DNA from: Palsa-892 sp035295845
GTDB taxonomy: Bacteria > Pseudomonadota > Alphaproteobacteria > Rhizobiales > Xanthobacteraceae
DNA: 64,000 nucleotides
Direction of reading: 5' to 3'
Assembly: GCA_035295845.1 (NCBI GenBank)
Contig: DATGIF010000027.1
Coordinates: 62,001 to 126,000, forward strand
The translations under genes and the position numbers were made by a program. The notes under the pieces were generated by a model. It saw nothing but the letters and a program-made list of their open reading frames with translations, ran no database searches and was not told the origin of the DNA. Positions within the stretch are counted from its first letter, which is position 1. Each line of letters opens with the position of its first letter. Shown here one piece after another: positions 35,815-43,655 of this stretch.

Positions 35815-36462
35815 TCAGGCGCGGCGCGACAGCAGGAATACCGCCTGCTCGCCGAACAGGTTCCAGAACCACCACGGCGCGTGCAGCCGTACCGGCCGAC
35901 CGCGGCTGTTCAGCGCCGCCGCCCGTTGCATTTTGGCGTCGAGCGCGCGCACCAGTTCGACGAAGTCGCGGATGGTGCAGAAATGGATGTTCGGCGTGTC
36001 GTACCATTTTTCGGCGAGATTCTCGGTCATCGGCATGCGGCCGCGCGTGAGAATCTGCAGGCGGATGCGCCAGTGGCCGAAATTCGGAAATGAGACGACG
36101 GCGTAACGGCCGATGCGCAGCATCTGTTCGAGCACCCAGCGCGGCCGGCGCGTTGCCTGCAAGGTTTGCGAGAGAATCACGTAGTCGAAGGCATCGTCGG
36201 GATAATCGGCCAGGTCGACGTCGGCGTCGCCCTGGATCACCGCGAGCCCCTTGGCGACGCAATAGTTCACGCCCTCGCGGGAAATTTCGATGCCGCGGCC
36301 GTCGACGCCTTTCGACTCGGCCAGCAACCGCAGCAATTCGCCGTCGCCGCAGCCGACGTCGAGCACGCGCGCGCCCAGCCCCACCATATCGGCGACGACC
36401 ACGAGGTCGATGCGCGGCGCGAACTGGGTGGCGGGCGCGCGGCCCGCTTCGGGCGCGAGCAT
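35815..36462 (-). CDS. metW: Methionine biosynthesis protein MetW
   Basis: 215 residues from ATG 36462. SAM-methyltransferase-like fold: RVLDVGCGDGELLRLLAE, GRGIEISREGVNYCVAKG, and the MetW signature DYVILSQTLQATRRPRWVLEQM, FPNFGHWRIRLQI and TENLAEKWYDTPNIHFCT. Its ATG is two bases after the metX stop, so the pair is translationally linked. MetW is needed with MetX for homoserine acylation in several proteobacteria. Confidence 0.96.
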   Translation of the reverse strand: MLAPEAGRAPATQFAPRIDLVVVADMVGLGARVLDVGCGDGELLRLLAESKGVDGRGIEISREGVNYCVAKGLAVIQGDADVDLADYPDDAFDYVILSQTLQATRRPRWVLEQMLRIGRYAVVSFPNFGHWRIRLQILTRGRMPMTENLAEKWYDTPNIHFCTIRDFVELVRALDAKMQRAAALNSRGRPVRLHAPWWFWNLFGEQAVFLLSRRA

Positions 36463-36464
36463 GT

Positions 36465-37661
36465 TCAGGCCCTCGCTTTCAGCCCGCGCGCGCGGGCGGC
36501 GGCTTCGAGGAATCCGCGCACGATCTCGAAGAGCTCCGGCTCTTCCAAGAGAAATGCGTCGTGACCTTTGTCGGTCACGATCTCCGCGAAGGAAACGGAG
36601 GCGCCGGCGGCGTTCAGCGCGTGCACGATCTGGCGCGCGTCGCTGGTCGGAAACAGCCAGTCGGAGGTGAAGGAAACGACGCAGAAGCGCGTCTTGATGC
36701 CGCGGAAGGCGTTGGCGAGCACGCCGCCGTAATCGGCGGCAAGATCGAAATAGTCCATCGCGCGCGTGATGTAGAGATAGCTGTTGGCGTCGAAGCGCTC
36801 CACGAAGATCGAGCCCTGGTGACGCAGATAGCTCTCCACCTGGAAGTCGGCGTCGAAACCGAAGGTCGGCTTGACGCGGTCCTGCAGCTCGCGGCCGAAC
36901 TTGCGGTGCAAGGCCGCGTCCGAAAGATAGGTGATGTGGGCGGCCATGCGCGCGACCGCGAGCCCGCGGCGCGGGCTCGTGCCCTCGACGAGATAACGGC
37001 CGTTGCGCCAGTCGGGATCGGCCATCACCGCCTGGCGGCCGACTTCGTGAAAGGCGATGTTCTGCGCCGAGTGGCGCGCGGCGCAGGCGATGGGGAGTGC
37101 CGCGAACACGCGCTCGGGATAGGACGCCGCCCATTGCAGCACCTGCATGCCGCCCATGGAGCCGCCGGTGACGCACAAGACGCTGTCGATGCCGAGGCGG
37201 TCGAGGAGCATCGCCTGCGAGCGCACCATGTCGCGGACGGTGACGACCGGCAAAGAGAGGCCATAAGGCTCGCCGCTTGCCGTCTTCGAAGCGGGACCGG
37301 TCGTGCCCATGCAGCCGCCGATCACATTGGCGCAGATCACGAAGTAGCGGTCGGTGTCGATCGGCTTGCCGGGGCCGACCATGGTTTCCCACCAGCCGGG
37401 CTTGCCGGTCGCCGGATGCTCGCCGATCACGTACTGATCGCCGGTGAGCGCGTGGCAAATCACGATCGCGTTCGAGCGATCGGCGTTGAGCGCGCCGTAA
37501 GTCTTGTAGGCGATCTGAAACGGCGAAAGCTCGACGCCGGCGTCGAGCCGCAACGGCTTGTCGGCCCCGAAACGCACGAGGTCGGAATGCGGCTCGTCGG
37601 CCTCGCGGCGGATCGCCTCGGCGCGGCTCGCACCTTCCATTTCAACGCGGATCACGCTCAT
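36465..37661 (-). CDS. metX: Homoserine O-acyltransferase MetX
   Basis: 398 residues. Alpha/beta hydrolase: nucleophile Ser168 in VTGGSMGGMQVLQWA, acid in SFTSDWLFPT, and His in TDKGHDAFLLEEPE. Conserved CHALTGDQYV and ICANVIGGCMGTTGPAS. Makes O-acetylhomoserine (or O-succinylhomoserine; the MetX/MetW pairing in proteobacteria sometimes signals a succinyl donor) for methionine synthesis. A good promoter lies upstream at 37693-37721. No SAM-II riboswitch could be recognised in the short leader. Confidence 0.95.
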   Translation of the reverse strand: MSVIRVEMEGASRAEAIRREADEPHSDLVRFGADKPLRLDAGVELSPFQIAYKTYGALNADRSNAIVICHALTGDQYVIGEHPATGKPGWWETMVGPGKPIDTDRYFVICANVIGGCMGTTGPASKTASGEPYGLSLPVVTVRDMVRSQAMLLDRLGIDSVLCVTGGSMGGMQVLQWAASYPERVFAALPIACAARHSAQNIAFHEVGRQAVMADPDWRNGRYLVEGTSPRRGLAVARMAAHITYLSDAALHRKFGRELQDRVKPTFGFDADFQVESYLRHQGSIFVERFDANSYLYITRAMDYFDLAADYGGVLANAFRGIKTRFCVVSFTSDWLFPTSDARQIVHALNAAGASVSFAEIVTDKGHDAFLLEEPELFEIVRGFLEAAARARGLKARA

Positions 37662-37692
37662 TAACCATCCTCGCCAGGCCCAAGGGCGCTAG

Positions 37693-37721
37693 AGCTAGGG
37701 AGCGGGGGCTTCTCCTGTCAA
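37693..37721 (-). promoter_or_regulatory. Predicted metXW promoter
   Basis: On the minus strand: ttgaca (37721-37716), 17-base spacer, ctagct (37698-37693). Expected transcript start near 37686, giving a leader of about 25 bases before ATG 37661 with gagga as ribosome site. The -35 is a perfect consensus. Confidence 0.55.
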
Positions 37722-37729
37722 TGTTTTCT

Positions 37730-37757
37730 TTGCGTTCCGCCCGCGCGACCGCTATCA
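37730..37757 (+). promoter_or_regulatory. Possible promoter of the chorismate mutase operon
   Basis: ttgcgt (37730-37735), 16-base spacer, ctatca (37752-37757), about 28 bases before ATG 37786. Back to back with the metX promoter in the 124-base divergent gap. The -10 is a weak match. Confidence 0.35.
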
Positions 37758-37785
37758 CGGCGCCGCTTAACGAACAGCAACAGCC

Positions 37786-38679
37786 ATGCGCGAAACCCGC
37801 AAAACCGAGCCGAAGCGCGGCGAGCCGACGCTTCCCGAACTGCGCCAGGAAATCGACCGCATCGACGAGGCGGTGCACGGGCTTTTGATCGAGCGCGGCG
37901 AGATCATCTCATCCTTGATCGCGGTCAAGCGCACGCAGGAATCGGGCTCGGCGTTCCGGCCGGCGCGGGAGGCCGCGATGATGCGGCGCCTCGTGGAGCG
38001 TCATCGCGGGCTGTTGCCGCTCGATACCATCGAGAGCATCTGGCGCGTCATCATCTCGACCTTCACCTTCGTGCAGGCGAATTACGCGGTGCACGCCGAT
38101 ATGTCGGCGGGGGACGCGTTGATGCGCGACTCCGCGCGTTTCCATTTCGGCTTCACGGTGCCGCTCAAGCCGCATGTGGGCGCGGCCGCGGTGGTGGCCG
38201 CTGTCGCCGCCTCGAAAGGCGATCTCGGGCTCGTGCCCGCGAGCGCGCTCGCCGGCGGCGGCGCCTGGTGGACGGCGCTCGAGCCCATCGAAGCGCCGAA
38301 GATCATCGCGCGGCTGCCTTTCGTCGAGCGGCCGGATCATCCGGCATCGCTGCCGGTGTTCGTGGTGTCGAAGCCCTTGGTGGCGGATGCCGCGATCAAC
38401 GAAGTGCAGATTTTCAGCGTCGCGGTCGCCGGCTGGAACGCCGCCACCGCGCGCGCGATCTCGCCGCTGGCGGAAGTGATCGCCGTGCCGCTCGGCGCCT
38501 ATGACGGCGCGGCGCTGCTGTTGTCGTTGCCGCCGGGCCGCAAGCTCGATGAAATCACTGGCGCGCTCACGGCGGCGGGCGGTTCGGTGCGAAGTTCCGC
38601 TCTCGTCGGCGGCCACGCGACCCGCTATACCCTTCCGCCCGCAGGCGAGCGGAAGAAGAAGTCCGGAGTTTCGTCATGA
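37786..38679 (+). CDS. Chorismate mutase with C-terminal prephenate-dehydratase-like region
   Basis: 297 residues. AroQ-type chorismate mutase at about 15-100: LPELRQEIDRIDEAVHGLLIER, SLIAVKRTQ, RPAREAAMMRRLVER. The rest resembles the periplasmic-binding-like lobe of prephenate dehydratase (GDLGLVPASALAGGGAWWTAL, APKIIARLPFVERPDHPASLPVFVVSKPL), but the catalytic Thr-Arg-Phe motif and a clear ACT motif are not visible. It makes prephenate for tyrosine/phenylalanine. It overlaps hisC by four bases and is followed by a prephenate dehydrogenase, so all three form one operon. Confidence 0.87.
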   Translation: MRETRKTEPKRGEPTLPELRQEIDRIDEAVHGLLIERGEIISSLIAVKRTQESGSAFRPAREAAMMRRLVERHRGLLPLDTIESIWRVIISTFTFVQANYAVHADMSAGDALMRDSARFHFGFTVPLKPHVGAAAVVAAVAASKGDLGLVPASALAGGGAWWTALEPIEAPKIIARLPFVERPDHPASLPVFVVSKPLVADAAINEVQIFSVAVAGWNAATARAISPLAEVIAVPLGAYDGAALLLSLPPGRKLDEITGALTAAGGSVRSSALVGGHATRYTLPPAGERKKKSGVSS

Positions 38680-39791
38680 CGACGGCCGAACGCCCGATCC
38701 CGCGCGGCGGCGTTCTCGACATTTCCGCCTACGTGCCCGGCCGCAGCGAAGCGCCGGGCGCGGTGAAGGTCTTTAAGCTGTCGTCGAACGAGACGCCCCT
38801 CGGCCCGAGCCCGAAGGCGGTCGAGGCTTTTCGCGCGACGGCCGAGTCGCTTGCGTATTATCCCGACGGCGCCTCGACGGCGCTCCGGGCCGCGATCGGC
38901 AAGGCGTTCGGGCTCGATCCCGCCCGCATCGTTTGCGGCTCTGGCTCCGACGAGATTCTCAATCTCCTGGCGCAGGCGTATCTTGCGCCCGGCGACGAGG
39001 CGATCTCCACCAAGCATGGCTTTCTCGTCTATCGCAACGCGACGCTGGCGGCGGGCGGCAAGCCCATGATCGCGGAGGAGCGAAACTACACCGCCGACGT
39101 CGACGCGATCCTCAAACTCGTGAGCCCGCGGACGCGCCTCATCTTCCTAGCCAATCCGAACAATCCCACCGGCACCTATTTGCCGTTTGCGGAGGTGCGG
39201 CGGCTGCATGCGGCGCTGCCCGCGCGCGTGCTCCTCGTACTCGATGCCGCCTATGCCGAATACGTGCGGCGCAACGATTATGAATCGGGCATCGAGCTTG
39301 CGGCGACGAGCGAAAACGTCGTGATGACGCGGACCTTTTCCAAGATCCACGGGCTCGCGGCGCTGCGGCTCGGCTGGATGTACGCGCCCGCTTCCGTGGT
39401 CGACGCGGTGAACCGCATCCGCGGACCGTTCAATGTCAACGCGCCGGCGATGGCGGCGGGGATCGCCTCGCTCAGCGATCAAGCGCATCTCGAGCGCTCG
39501 GCCGCGCACAATGCGAAGTGGCTTCCCTGGCTCGAGGAGAAGATCCGCGCGCTCGGGCTCGAGGTGACGCCGAGTGCGGCGAATTTCGTGCTGATCCACT
39601 TCCCGCAGGAGCGCGGCAAGACGGCGAAGGACGCGGACAGCTTCCTCATGAAACGCGGCCTCGTGCTGCGGCAGACCGGCGCCTATCACCTGCCGCATGC
39701 GCTCCGCATGAGCGTCGGCACCGAGGAGGCGAACCGGCTGACGGTCGCGGCGCTCGGCGAGTTCATGGCGCGCGAGGCCGCCCGTGCCTGA
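38676..39791 (+). CDS. hisC: Histidinol-phosphate/aromatic aminotransferase
   Basis: 371 residues, start ATG overlapping the chorismate mutase stop (ATGA). Class I/II aminotransferase of the HisC group: KLSSNETPLGPSPKAVEAF, YYPDGASTALRAAIG, FLANPNNPTGTYLP, LDAAYAEY, PLP lysine 223 in RTFSKIHGLAALRLGW, and the final R-x-S-V-G-T-x-x-x-N. In Rhizobiales this copy sits between chorismate mutase and prephenate dehydrogenase, so transamination of imidazole-acetol phosphate and/or aromatic keto acids is plausible. Confidence 0.93.
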   Translation: MTTAERPIPRGGVLDISAYVPGRSEAPGAVKVFKLSSNETPLGPSPKAVEAFRATAESLAYYPDGASTALRAAIGKAFGLDPARIVCGSGSDEILNLLAQAYLAPGDEAISTKHGFLVYRNATLAAGGKPMIAEERNYTADVDAILKLVSPRTRLIFLANPNNPTGTYLPFAEVRRLHAALPARVLLVLDAAYAEYVRRNDYESGIELAATSENVVMTRTFSKIHGLAALRLGWMYAPASVVDAVNRIRGPFNVNAPAMAAGIASLSDQAHLERSAAHNAKWLPWLEEKIRALGLEVTPSAANFVLIHFPQERGKTAKDADSFLMKRGLVLRQTGAYHLPHALRMSVGTEEANRLTVAALGEFMAREAARA

Positions 39792-40755
39792 GAAATCGCC
39801 GCCGGTGTTCGAGCGGCTCGCGCTGATCGGCGTCGGCTTGATCGGCTCGTCGATCGCGCGCGCGGCGCGCGCCCAAGGCGCCGTGCGCTCGATCGTGGCG
39901 ACGGCGCGCTCGGCGGCCACGCGTAAGCGCGTGCGCGAACTCGGAATCGCCGACGAGGTGGTCGAAACCAACGCGGAAGCCGCGAAGGGCGCCGATTGCA
40001 TCATCATCTGCATTCCGGTCGGCGTGAGCGGGAAGGTGGCGGCGGAAATCGCCGCTTCGATCGCGCCCGGCGCCATCGTTTCCGATGTCGGCTCGGTCAA
40101 GGGCGCGGTATTGCGCGACATGGCCCCGCATGTTCCGAAGCACGCCCATCTGGTGCCGGCGCATCCGGTGGCGGGCACCGAGCATTCGGGGCCGGACGCG
40201 GGCTTTGCCGAATTGTTCGAGGACCGCTGGTGTATCCTCACGCCGCCCGCCGGCGCCGATGGGAAGGCGGTGGCGAAGCTCGCCGCGTTTTGGCAAAGGC
40301 TCGGCGCCAATGTCGAGGTGATGGACGCCACCCACCACGATCTCGTGCTCGCGATCACCAGCCACCTGCCGCATCTCATCGCCTACAACATCGTCGGCAC
40401 CGCCGCCGATCTGGAGACCGGCACGCGCTCGGAAGTGATCAAATTCTCGGCCGGCGGCTTTCGCGATTTCACGCGCATCGCCGCTTCCGACCCCACCATG
40501 TGGCGCGACGTCTTTCTCAACAACAAGGAAGCGGTGCTCGAAATGCTCGGCCGCTTCAACGAGGACCTCGCGGCGCTGACGCGCGCGATCCGCACCGGCG
40601 ACGGCGATACGCTGTTCGACCGCTTCACGCGCACGCGCGCGATCCGCCGCTCGATCATCGAGGTCGGGCAGGAAACGGCGGAGCCGGATTTCGGCCGCCG
40701 CCATGGCGGGCACGAGCCGCATGCGCCGCTGCCGCGGCCTTATGCCAGCGACTGA
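39784..40755 (+). CDS. Prephenate/arogenate dehydrogenase family protein
   Basis: 323 residues from GTG 39784, overlapping hisC by eight bases. NAD(P)-binding LALIGVGLIGSSIARAA, then CIPVGVSGKVAAEI, SDVGSVKGAVLRDM, PAHPVAGTEHSGPDAG (substrate His), and DATHHDLVLAITSHLPHLIAY. This is the TyrA/TyrC family; it oxidatively decarboxylates prephenate or arogenate in tyrosine synthesis. Last gene of the aromatic operon. The cofactor preference cannot be read with certainty. Confidence 0.93.
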   Translation: MPEKSPPVFERLALIGVGLIGSSIARAARAQGAVRSIVATARSAATRKRVRELGIADEVVETNAEAAKGADCIIICIPVGVSGKVAAEIAASIAPGAIVSDVGSVKGAVLRDMAPHVPKHAHLVPAHPVAGTEHSGPDAGFAELFEDRWCILTPPAGADGKAVAKLAAFWQRLGANVEVMDATHHDLVLAITSHLPHLIAYNIVGTAADLETGTRSEVIKFSAGGFRDFTRIAASDPTMWRDVFLNNKEAVLEMLGRFNEDLAALTRAIRTGDGDTLFDRFTRTRAIRRSIIEVGQETAEPDFGRRHGGHEPHAPLPRPYASD

Positions 40756-40785
40756 CGTGCCTGGCTGACGAAAGCCGCGATAGCG

Positions 40786-41310
40786 ATGCCCGATTCCGGC
40801 CTATGGATATTCGGTTACGGCTCGCTGATGTGGCGGACGGGATTCGAGTATCTCGAACGGCGGCCGGCGCGCCTTCTCGGCCTGCACCGCGCGCTCTGCG
40901 TTTACTCGCACTTCCATCGCGGCACGGCGGAGAAGCCGGGACTGGTGCTGGGCCTCGATCGCGGCGGCTCCTGCCGCGGCATCGCGTTTCGGGTCGAAGC
41001 GGGAAAGCGCGAGGCCACGATCGCTTACTTGCGCGAGCGCGAACAGATCACGAGCGTTTATCTGGAGACTATGCGGCCGATTATTCTGCTCGATGAGCCG
41101 GAATCAGACATCCGCGCGCTTTGCTACGTCGTCGACCGCTCGCACGCGCAATATGCCGGGGCGCTTTCGCGCGAGCGACAGCTCGCGCTCGTGCGACAGG
41201 GGCACGGACGTTCGGGCGCGGGCCGCGACTACGTGCTTGCGACGGTGAAGGAGCTGGAAGCGCTCGGCATCCGCGACGCCACGTTGGAGTGGTTGGCGGC
41301 GCGTTTGTAG
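40786..41310 (+). CDS. ChaC-type gamma-glutamylcyclotransferase
   Basis: 174 residues. ChaC signature GLWIFGYGSLMWRTGFEY near the start, RALCVYSHFHRGTAEKPGLVLGLDRGGSCRGIAF in parts, and YLREREQITSVYLE. Degrades glutathione to 5-oxoproline and Cys-Gly (family activity). The last 82 bases overlap the 3' end of the convergent SOS-box gene. It follows the prephenate dehydrogenase by 30 bases and may be read through from that operon. Confidence 0.9.
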   Translation: MPDSGLWIFGYGSLMWRTGFEYLERRPARLLGLHRALCVYSHFHRGTAEKPGLVLGLDRGGSCRGIAFRVEAGKREATIAYLREREQITSVYLETMRPIILLDEPESDIRALCYVVDRSHAQYAGALSRERQLALVRQGHGRSGAGRDYVLATVKELEALGIRDATLEWLAARL

Positions 41311-41741
41311 AGCGCGTAGGCGCCGAGCTTCACGCGGCCGCGCGGCTCCAGCCCCTTGCCGATGGCATAGACCGGCAAGTCGCTGAAGGTGCCGACTGCA
41401 CGCGGAGGCCCGGCGAGCGCCGAAAGATCGCGATAGATGTCGGCGAGCGCCTGGTCCTCCCCGGCAAGATGCAAGTGGATCTCGTTGCAATCCGCGGGCA
41501 ACCGAGCCGGATCGAGCGCGACATCGACCGCGATCACGTCCCGCTTGTCGCCTTCCCGGCGAACGAACAGCGCCACGAAGCCGTCGAAGGCCGGCGCCGC
41601 TTCCGGCGCAAAAACGCTGCAGGCATAGCGGTGGCCGGAAGCGCCGCGCCAAAAATGGAAGCGCCGCGCCAGCGCCGGATGGCCCGGGGCGGAGAAGGGG
41701 CCGGCGTCTCCGGCCTTGGAGCGAATCAGGATCGGATGCAT
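41229..41741 (-). CDS. Unknown protein with LexA box at its start codon
   Basis: 170 residues from ATG 41741 (MHPILIRSKAGDAGPF). I do not recognise the family. Visible: FHFWRGASGHRYACSVFAPE, FVALFVRREGDKRDVIAVDV, CNEIHLHLAGEDQALADIY, and KLGAYALYKRAANHS; a compact alpha/beta cytoplasmic protein is likely. The last 27 codons overlap ChaC on the other strand. A perfect GAAC-N7-GAAC LexA site sits two bases upstream of the ATG and a promoter overlaps it, so SOS induction is inferred. There is no room for a ribosome site, so translation is probably leaderless. The last Met- or Ser-rich part (SRMPSASSSFTVAST) is dictated by the overlap. Confidence 0.75.
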   Translation of the reverse strand: MHPILIRSKAGDAGPFSAPGHPALARRFHFWRGASGHRYACSVFAPEAAPAFDGFVALFVRREGDKRDVIAVDVALDPARLPADCNEIHLHLAGEDQALADIYRDLSALAGPPRAVGTFSDLPVYAIGKGLEPRGRVKLGAYALYKRAANHSNVASRMPSASSSFTVAST

Positions 41742-41743
41742 GA

Positions 41744-41758
41744 GAACAAAACTAGAAC
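41744..41758. promoter_or_regulatory. LexA (SOS) box
   Basis: gaac, aaaacta, gaac: an exact match to the alphaproteobacterial LexA consensus GAAC-N7-GAAC (GTTC-N7-GTTC on the other strand). It overlaps the predicted -10 element of the gene at 41229-41741 and ends two bases before its ATG. Confidence 0.8.
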
Positions 41759-41776
41759 AAATAGGTTGATTGTCAA
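41749..41776 (-). promoter_or_regulatory. Predicted promoter of the SOS-box gene
   Basis: Minus strand ttgaca (41776-41771), 16-base spacer, tagttt (41754-41749). A start site about seven bases downstream falls on the ATG at 41741, so the message would be leaderless. The -35 is perfect; the -10 lies within the LexA box. Confidence 0.6.
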
Positions 41777-41918
41777 CTACGCCTCCCCAGAACCCGGCCG
41801 AGTCAGGCGAGTTCCCGCCTGGCTGATCCTGATTCGGAAATAAAACAGGGTTGAGAAGGAGAGAGGACAGTTGCGTGAACGCAGGGCCGCGCCGGGAAAG
41901 CGGTGGCGCTGCCGACGT

Positions 41919-42629
41919 TTAAGACCGCGCGGTGCGCGCGGCGTTGTTCGGAGCGGCGCCCTGTTCGAAGACATCGAAACGGACGCGGGCATAGGTCGCC
42001 AGGTACTTCACGTATTCGACCAGGAGCAGGCGGGCGGTCTGCGGATTCGTCCACCAGGGCTCGTCGCGCATGCGGTCGCTCACCACCGCATGCGGGATCA
42101 GCTCGACGCCGGAAAGTTCGCGCTCGAGTTCGACGAAGGCGCGCGGCATGTGCCAGGCCGAAGTCACGACGATGATCGAGTGGAATTCGTGTTCGCGCGT
42201 CCATTGCGCGATCTCCATCGCGTTGCCTGTGGTGTTCAGGGCCTGATGGCCGAGATCGACGCAACAGTTGAAGAGCTTTTCCAGTTCCGGCGTGAGCTTG
42301 ATCAATTCGCCCGGCGTGGTCGAAGGATTGACGCCCGAGATCAGAAGCCGCTTGCCGCGGCCGGCGGCGAGCAGCTCGACGGCATCGGAAATCCGCGATG
42401 GGCCGCCGGTCAGCGCGACGATGCCGTCGGCGAAGCGCAGGGGGTCTTCTTCCTCGCGCGGGATCATGTTGGCGAAGAGGACGAATCCGCCGAAAAACGC
42501 GGCGAGCACGAGCGTCATCATTCCCATGAAAGACGTGACGAAGCGAAAGCCGCGCCCATGGGCGCTGCCGCCTTCAAGCATTCGTGCGCGATCCCGATCG
42601 TGCCCCGGGCCCGTCATGCCAATCCCCAA
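41919..42629 (-). CDS. YdcF/ElyC-family DUF218 membrane protein
   Basis: 236 residues from ATG 42629 (42617 is an alternative). One N-terminal membrane segment at about 31-54 (TSFMGMMTLVLAAFFGGFVLFA). DUF218 domain: ADGIVALTGGPSRISDAVELLAAGRGKRLLISG in parts, NTTGNAMEIAQWTREHEFHSIIVVTSAWHMPRAF in parts. The family is linked to envelope biogenesis (SanA, ElyC). The gene follows ftsX by 54 bases, as in many Rhizobiales. Confidence 0.9.
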   Translation of the reverse strand: MGIGMTGPGHDRDRARMLEGGSAHGRGFRFVTSFMGMMTLVLAAFFGGFVLFANMIPREEEDPLRFADGIVALTGGPSRISDAVELLAAGRGKRLLISGVNPSTTPGELIKLTPELEKLFNCCVDLGHQALNTTGNAMEIAQWTREHEFHSIIVVTSAWHMPRAFVELERELSGVELIPHAVVSDRMRDEPWWTNPQTARLLLVEYVKYLATYARVRFDVFEQGAAPNNAARTARS

Positions 42630-42683
42630 GCCGATGGTATCGCGAATTGCGGCGGATGCACGATCTCATGAGGGGTGCCGGGT

Positions 42684-43655
42684 TCAATCAATGGCGCGCA
42701 GTGTGCGTTGCACCGTGAGATGCGAGGCGAGCGCCGTGACGAGCGCCATTCCGGCGGCGACGGCCGCGATCCACAGGAAGCCCCACGCATCGAGGGACAT
42801 GCGGCCGAGGAAAAAGGCCATGTTGGCGCTGCCGGGAAGCGCGCCGATCACATTTGTCAGCAGGCGCGCGAGCACGAAGAGCGCCGCGGCGATGCCGCCG
42901 CCGATCAGTCCGCCTTTCAGCCCGACCGCGAGGAAATGGCGGGCGAAGATCCGCGCCACGAAGGCGTCGCGGGCGCCGACGAAATGCAGGACCTCGACGA
43001 CGGCGCGGTTGGCGGCGACCGCGCCTCTTGTCGCGAAGGAGACCGAAAGCACCGTCGCCGCAAGCACAAGCGCAAGCACCGCAAGGCCCGTCAACGTGAC
43101 GGCATCGGCGATCGCGGCGAGCGTTTGCGCGAAGCCGCGATGATCGTCGAGGGCGGCGTTCGGCACGCTGTCCGCCAGCGCCCGGCGAAGCCGGTCAAAA
43201 TCGGGCGCGGCATTGGCGCCGACCTTGACCTGCACAAGACGCGGAAGCGGCAAGGCGCCAAGGTCGATGCCGGTGCCGAGCCACGGCTTCAACAGGCTTT
43301 CGGTTTCATCCTTGCTGAAGGCATGCGCGTCTGCGATGCCGGGCGCGGCCCTGGCGATCTCGGTTGCCTTCTTCACGTCGGCTTCAAGGTCGCGTCCCGG
43401 CTGCGGGCGTACTTGAATCGTCACCTCGCGCGCCACGTCCGCGCGCCACTCGCCCGCGGCCACGCGCACGATCCCGACCGCGCCGACGGTCACGGCGGCG
43501 AGGAAGCTCATGATGGCGACGACGGCGAGTAGCGAACGGCCGCTCACCGTGTCGTCCGGCAGGATCGGATTGACATGCGCGACCATCCGCTCGCCGTAGT
43601 TGCGGGCGGTTTTGGAATCAGCGGTTGATCGCTGAGCGTTCAAGTCAAATCTCAC
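42684..43655 (-). CDS. ftsX: Cell division protein FtsX
   Basis: 323 residues from a GTG at 43655 that overlaps the ftsE stop (GTGA). Four membrane segments: LLAVVAIMSFLAAVTVGAVGIV (first), ALVLAATVLSVSFA, LKGGLIGGGIAAALFVLA and FLWIAAVAAGMALVTALA. The periplasmic domain lies between the first two (about 65-190). FtsX with FtsE controls peptidoglycan hydrolases at the septum. A later ATG at Met26 (MVAHVNP) is possible. Confidence 0.92.
   Translation of the reverse strand: MRFDLNAQRSTADSKTARNYGERMVAHVNPILPDDTVSGRSLLAVVAIMSFLAAVTVGAVGIVRVAAGEWRADVAREVTIQVRPQPGRDLEADVKKATEIARAAPGIADAHAFSKDETESLLKPWLGTGIDLGALPLPRLVQVKVGANAAPDFDRLRRALADSVPNAALDDHRGFAQTLAAIADAVTLTGLAVLALVLAATVLSVSFATRGAVAANRAVVEVLHFVGARDAFVARIFARHFLAVGLKGGLIGGGIAAALFVLARLLTNVIGALPGSANMAFFLGRMSLDAWGFLWIAAVAAGMALVTALASHLTVQRTLRAID

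Larger units (their letters stand above)
41722..41836. repeat. Twelve-base inverted repeat flanking the SOS promoter
   Basis: cgaatcaggatc at 41722-41733 and gatcctgattcg at 41825-41836, separated by 91 bases. One arm lies in the first codons of the SOS-box gene (coding ILIRS), the other in the gap before ydcF. The rest of the 177-base gap shows no RNA gene. Confidence 0.5.

Noticed and set aside
35815..37458. 547-codon minus-strand frame
   Set aside because: MetW forms the C-terminal part; the rest is a shadow of metX.
37662..37785. SAM-II riboswitch upstream of metX
   Set aside because: The predicted leader is only about 25 bases, and no SAM-II conserved core could be found.
41104..41652. 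182-codon minus-strand frame overlapping the SOS-box gene
   Set aside because: Arg/Gly-rich shadow without promoter or ribosome site; the frame starting at 41741 has the LexA box and promoter at its ATG.
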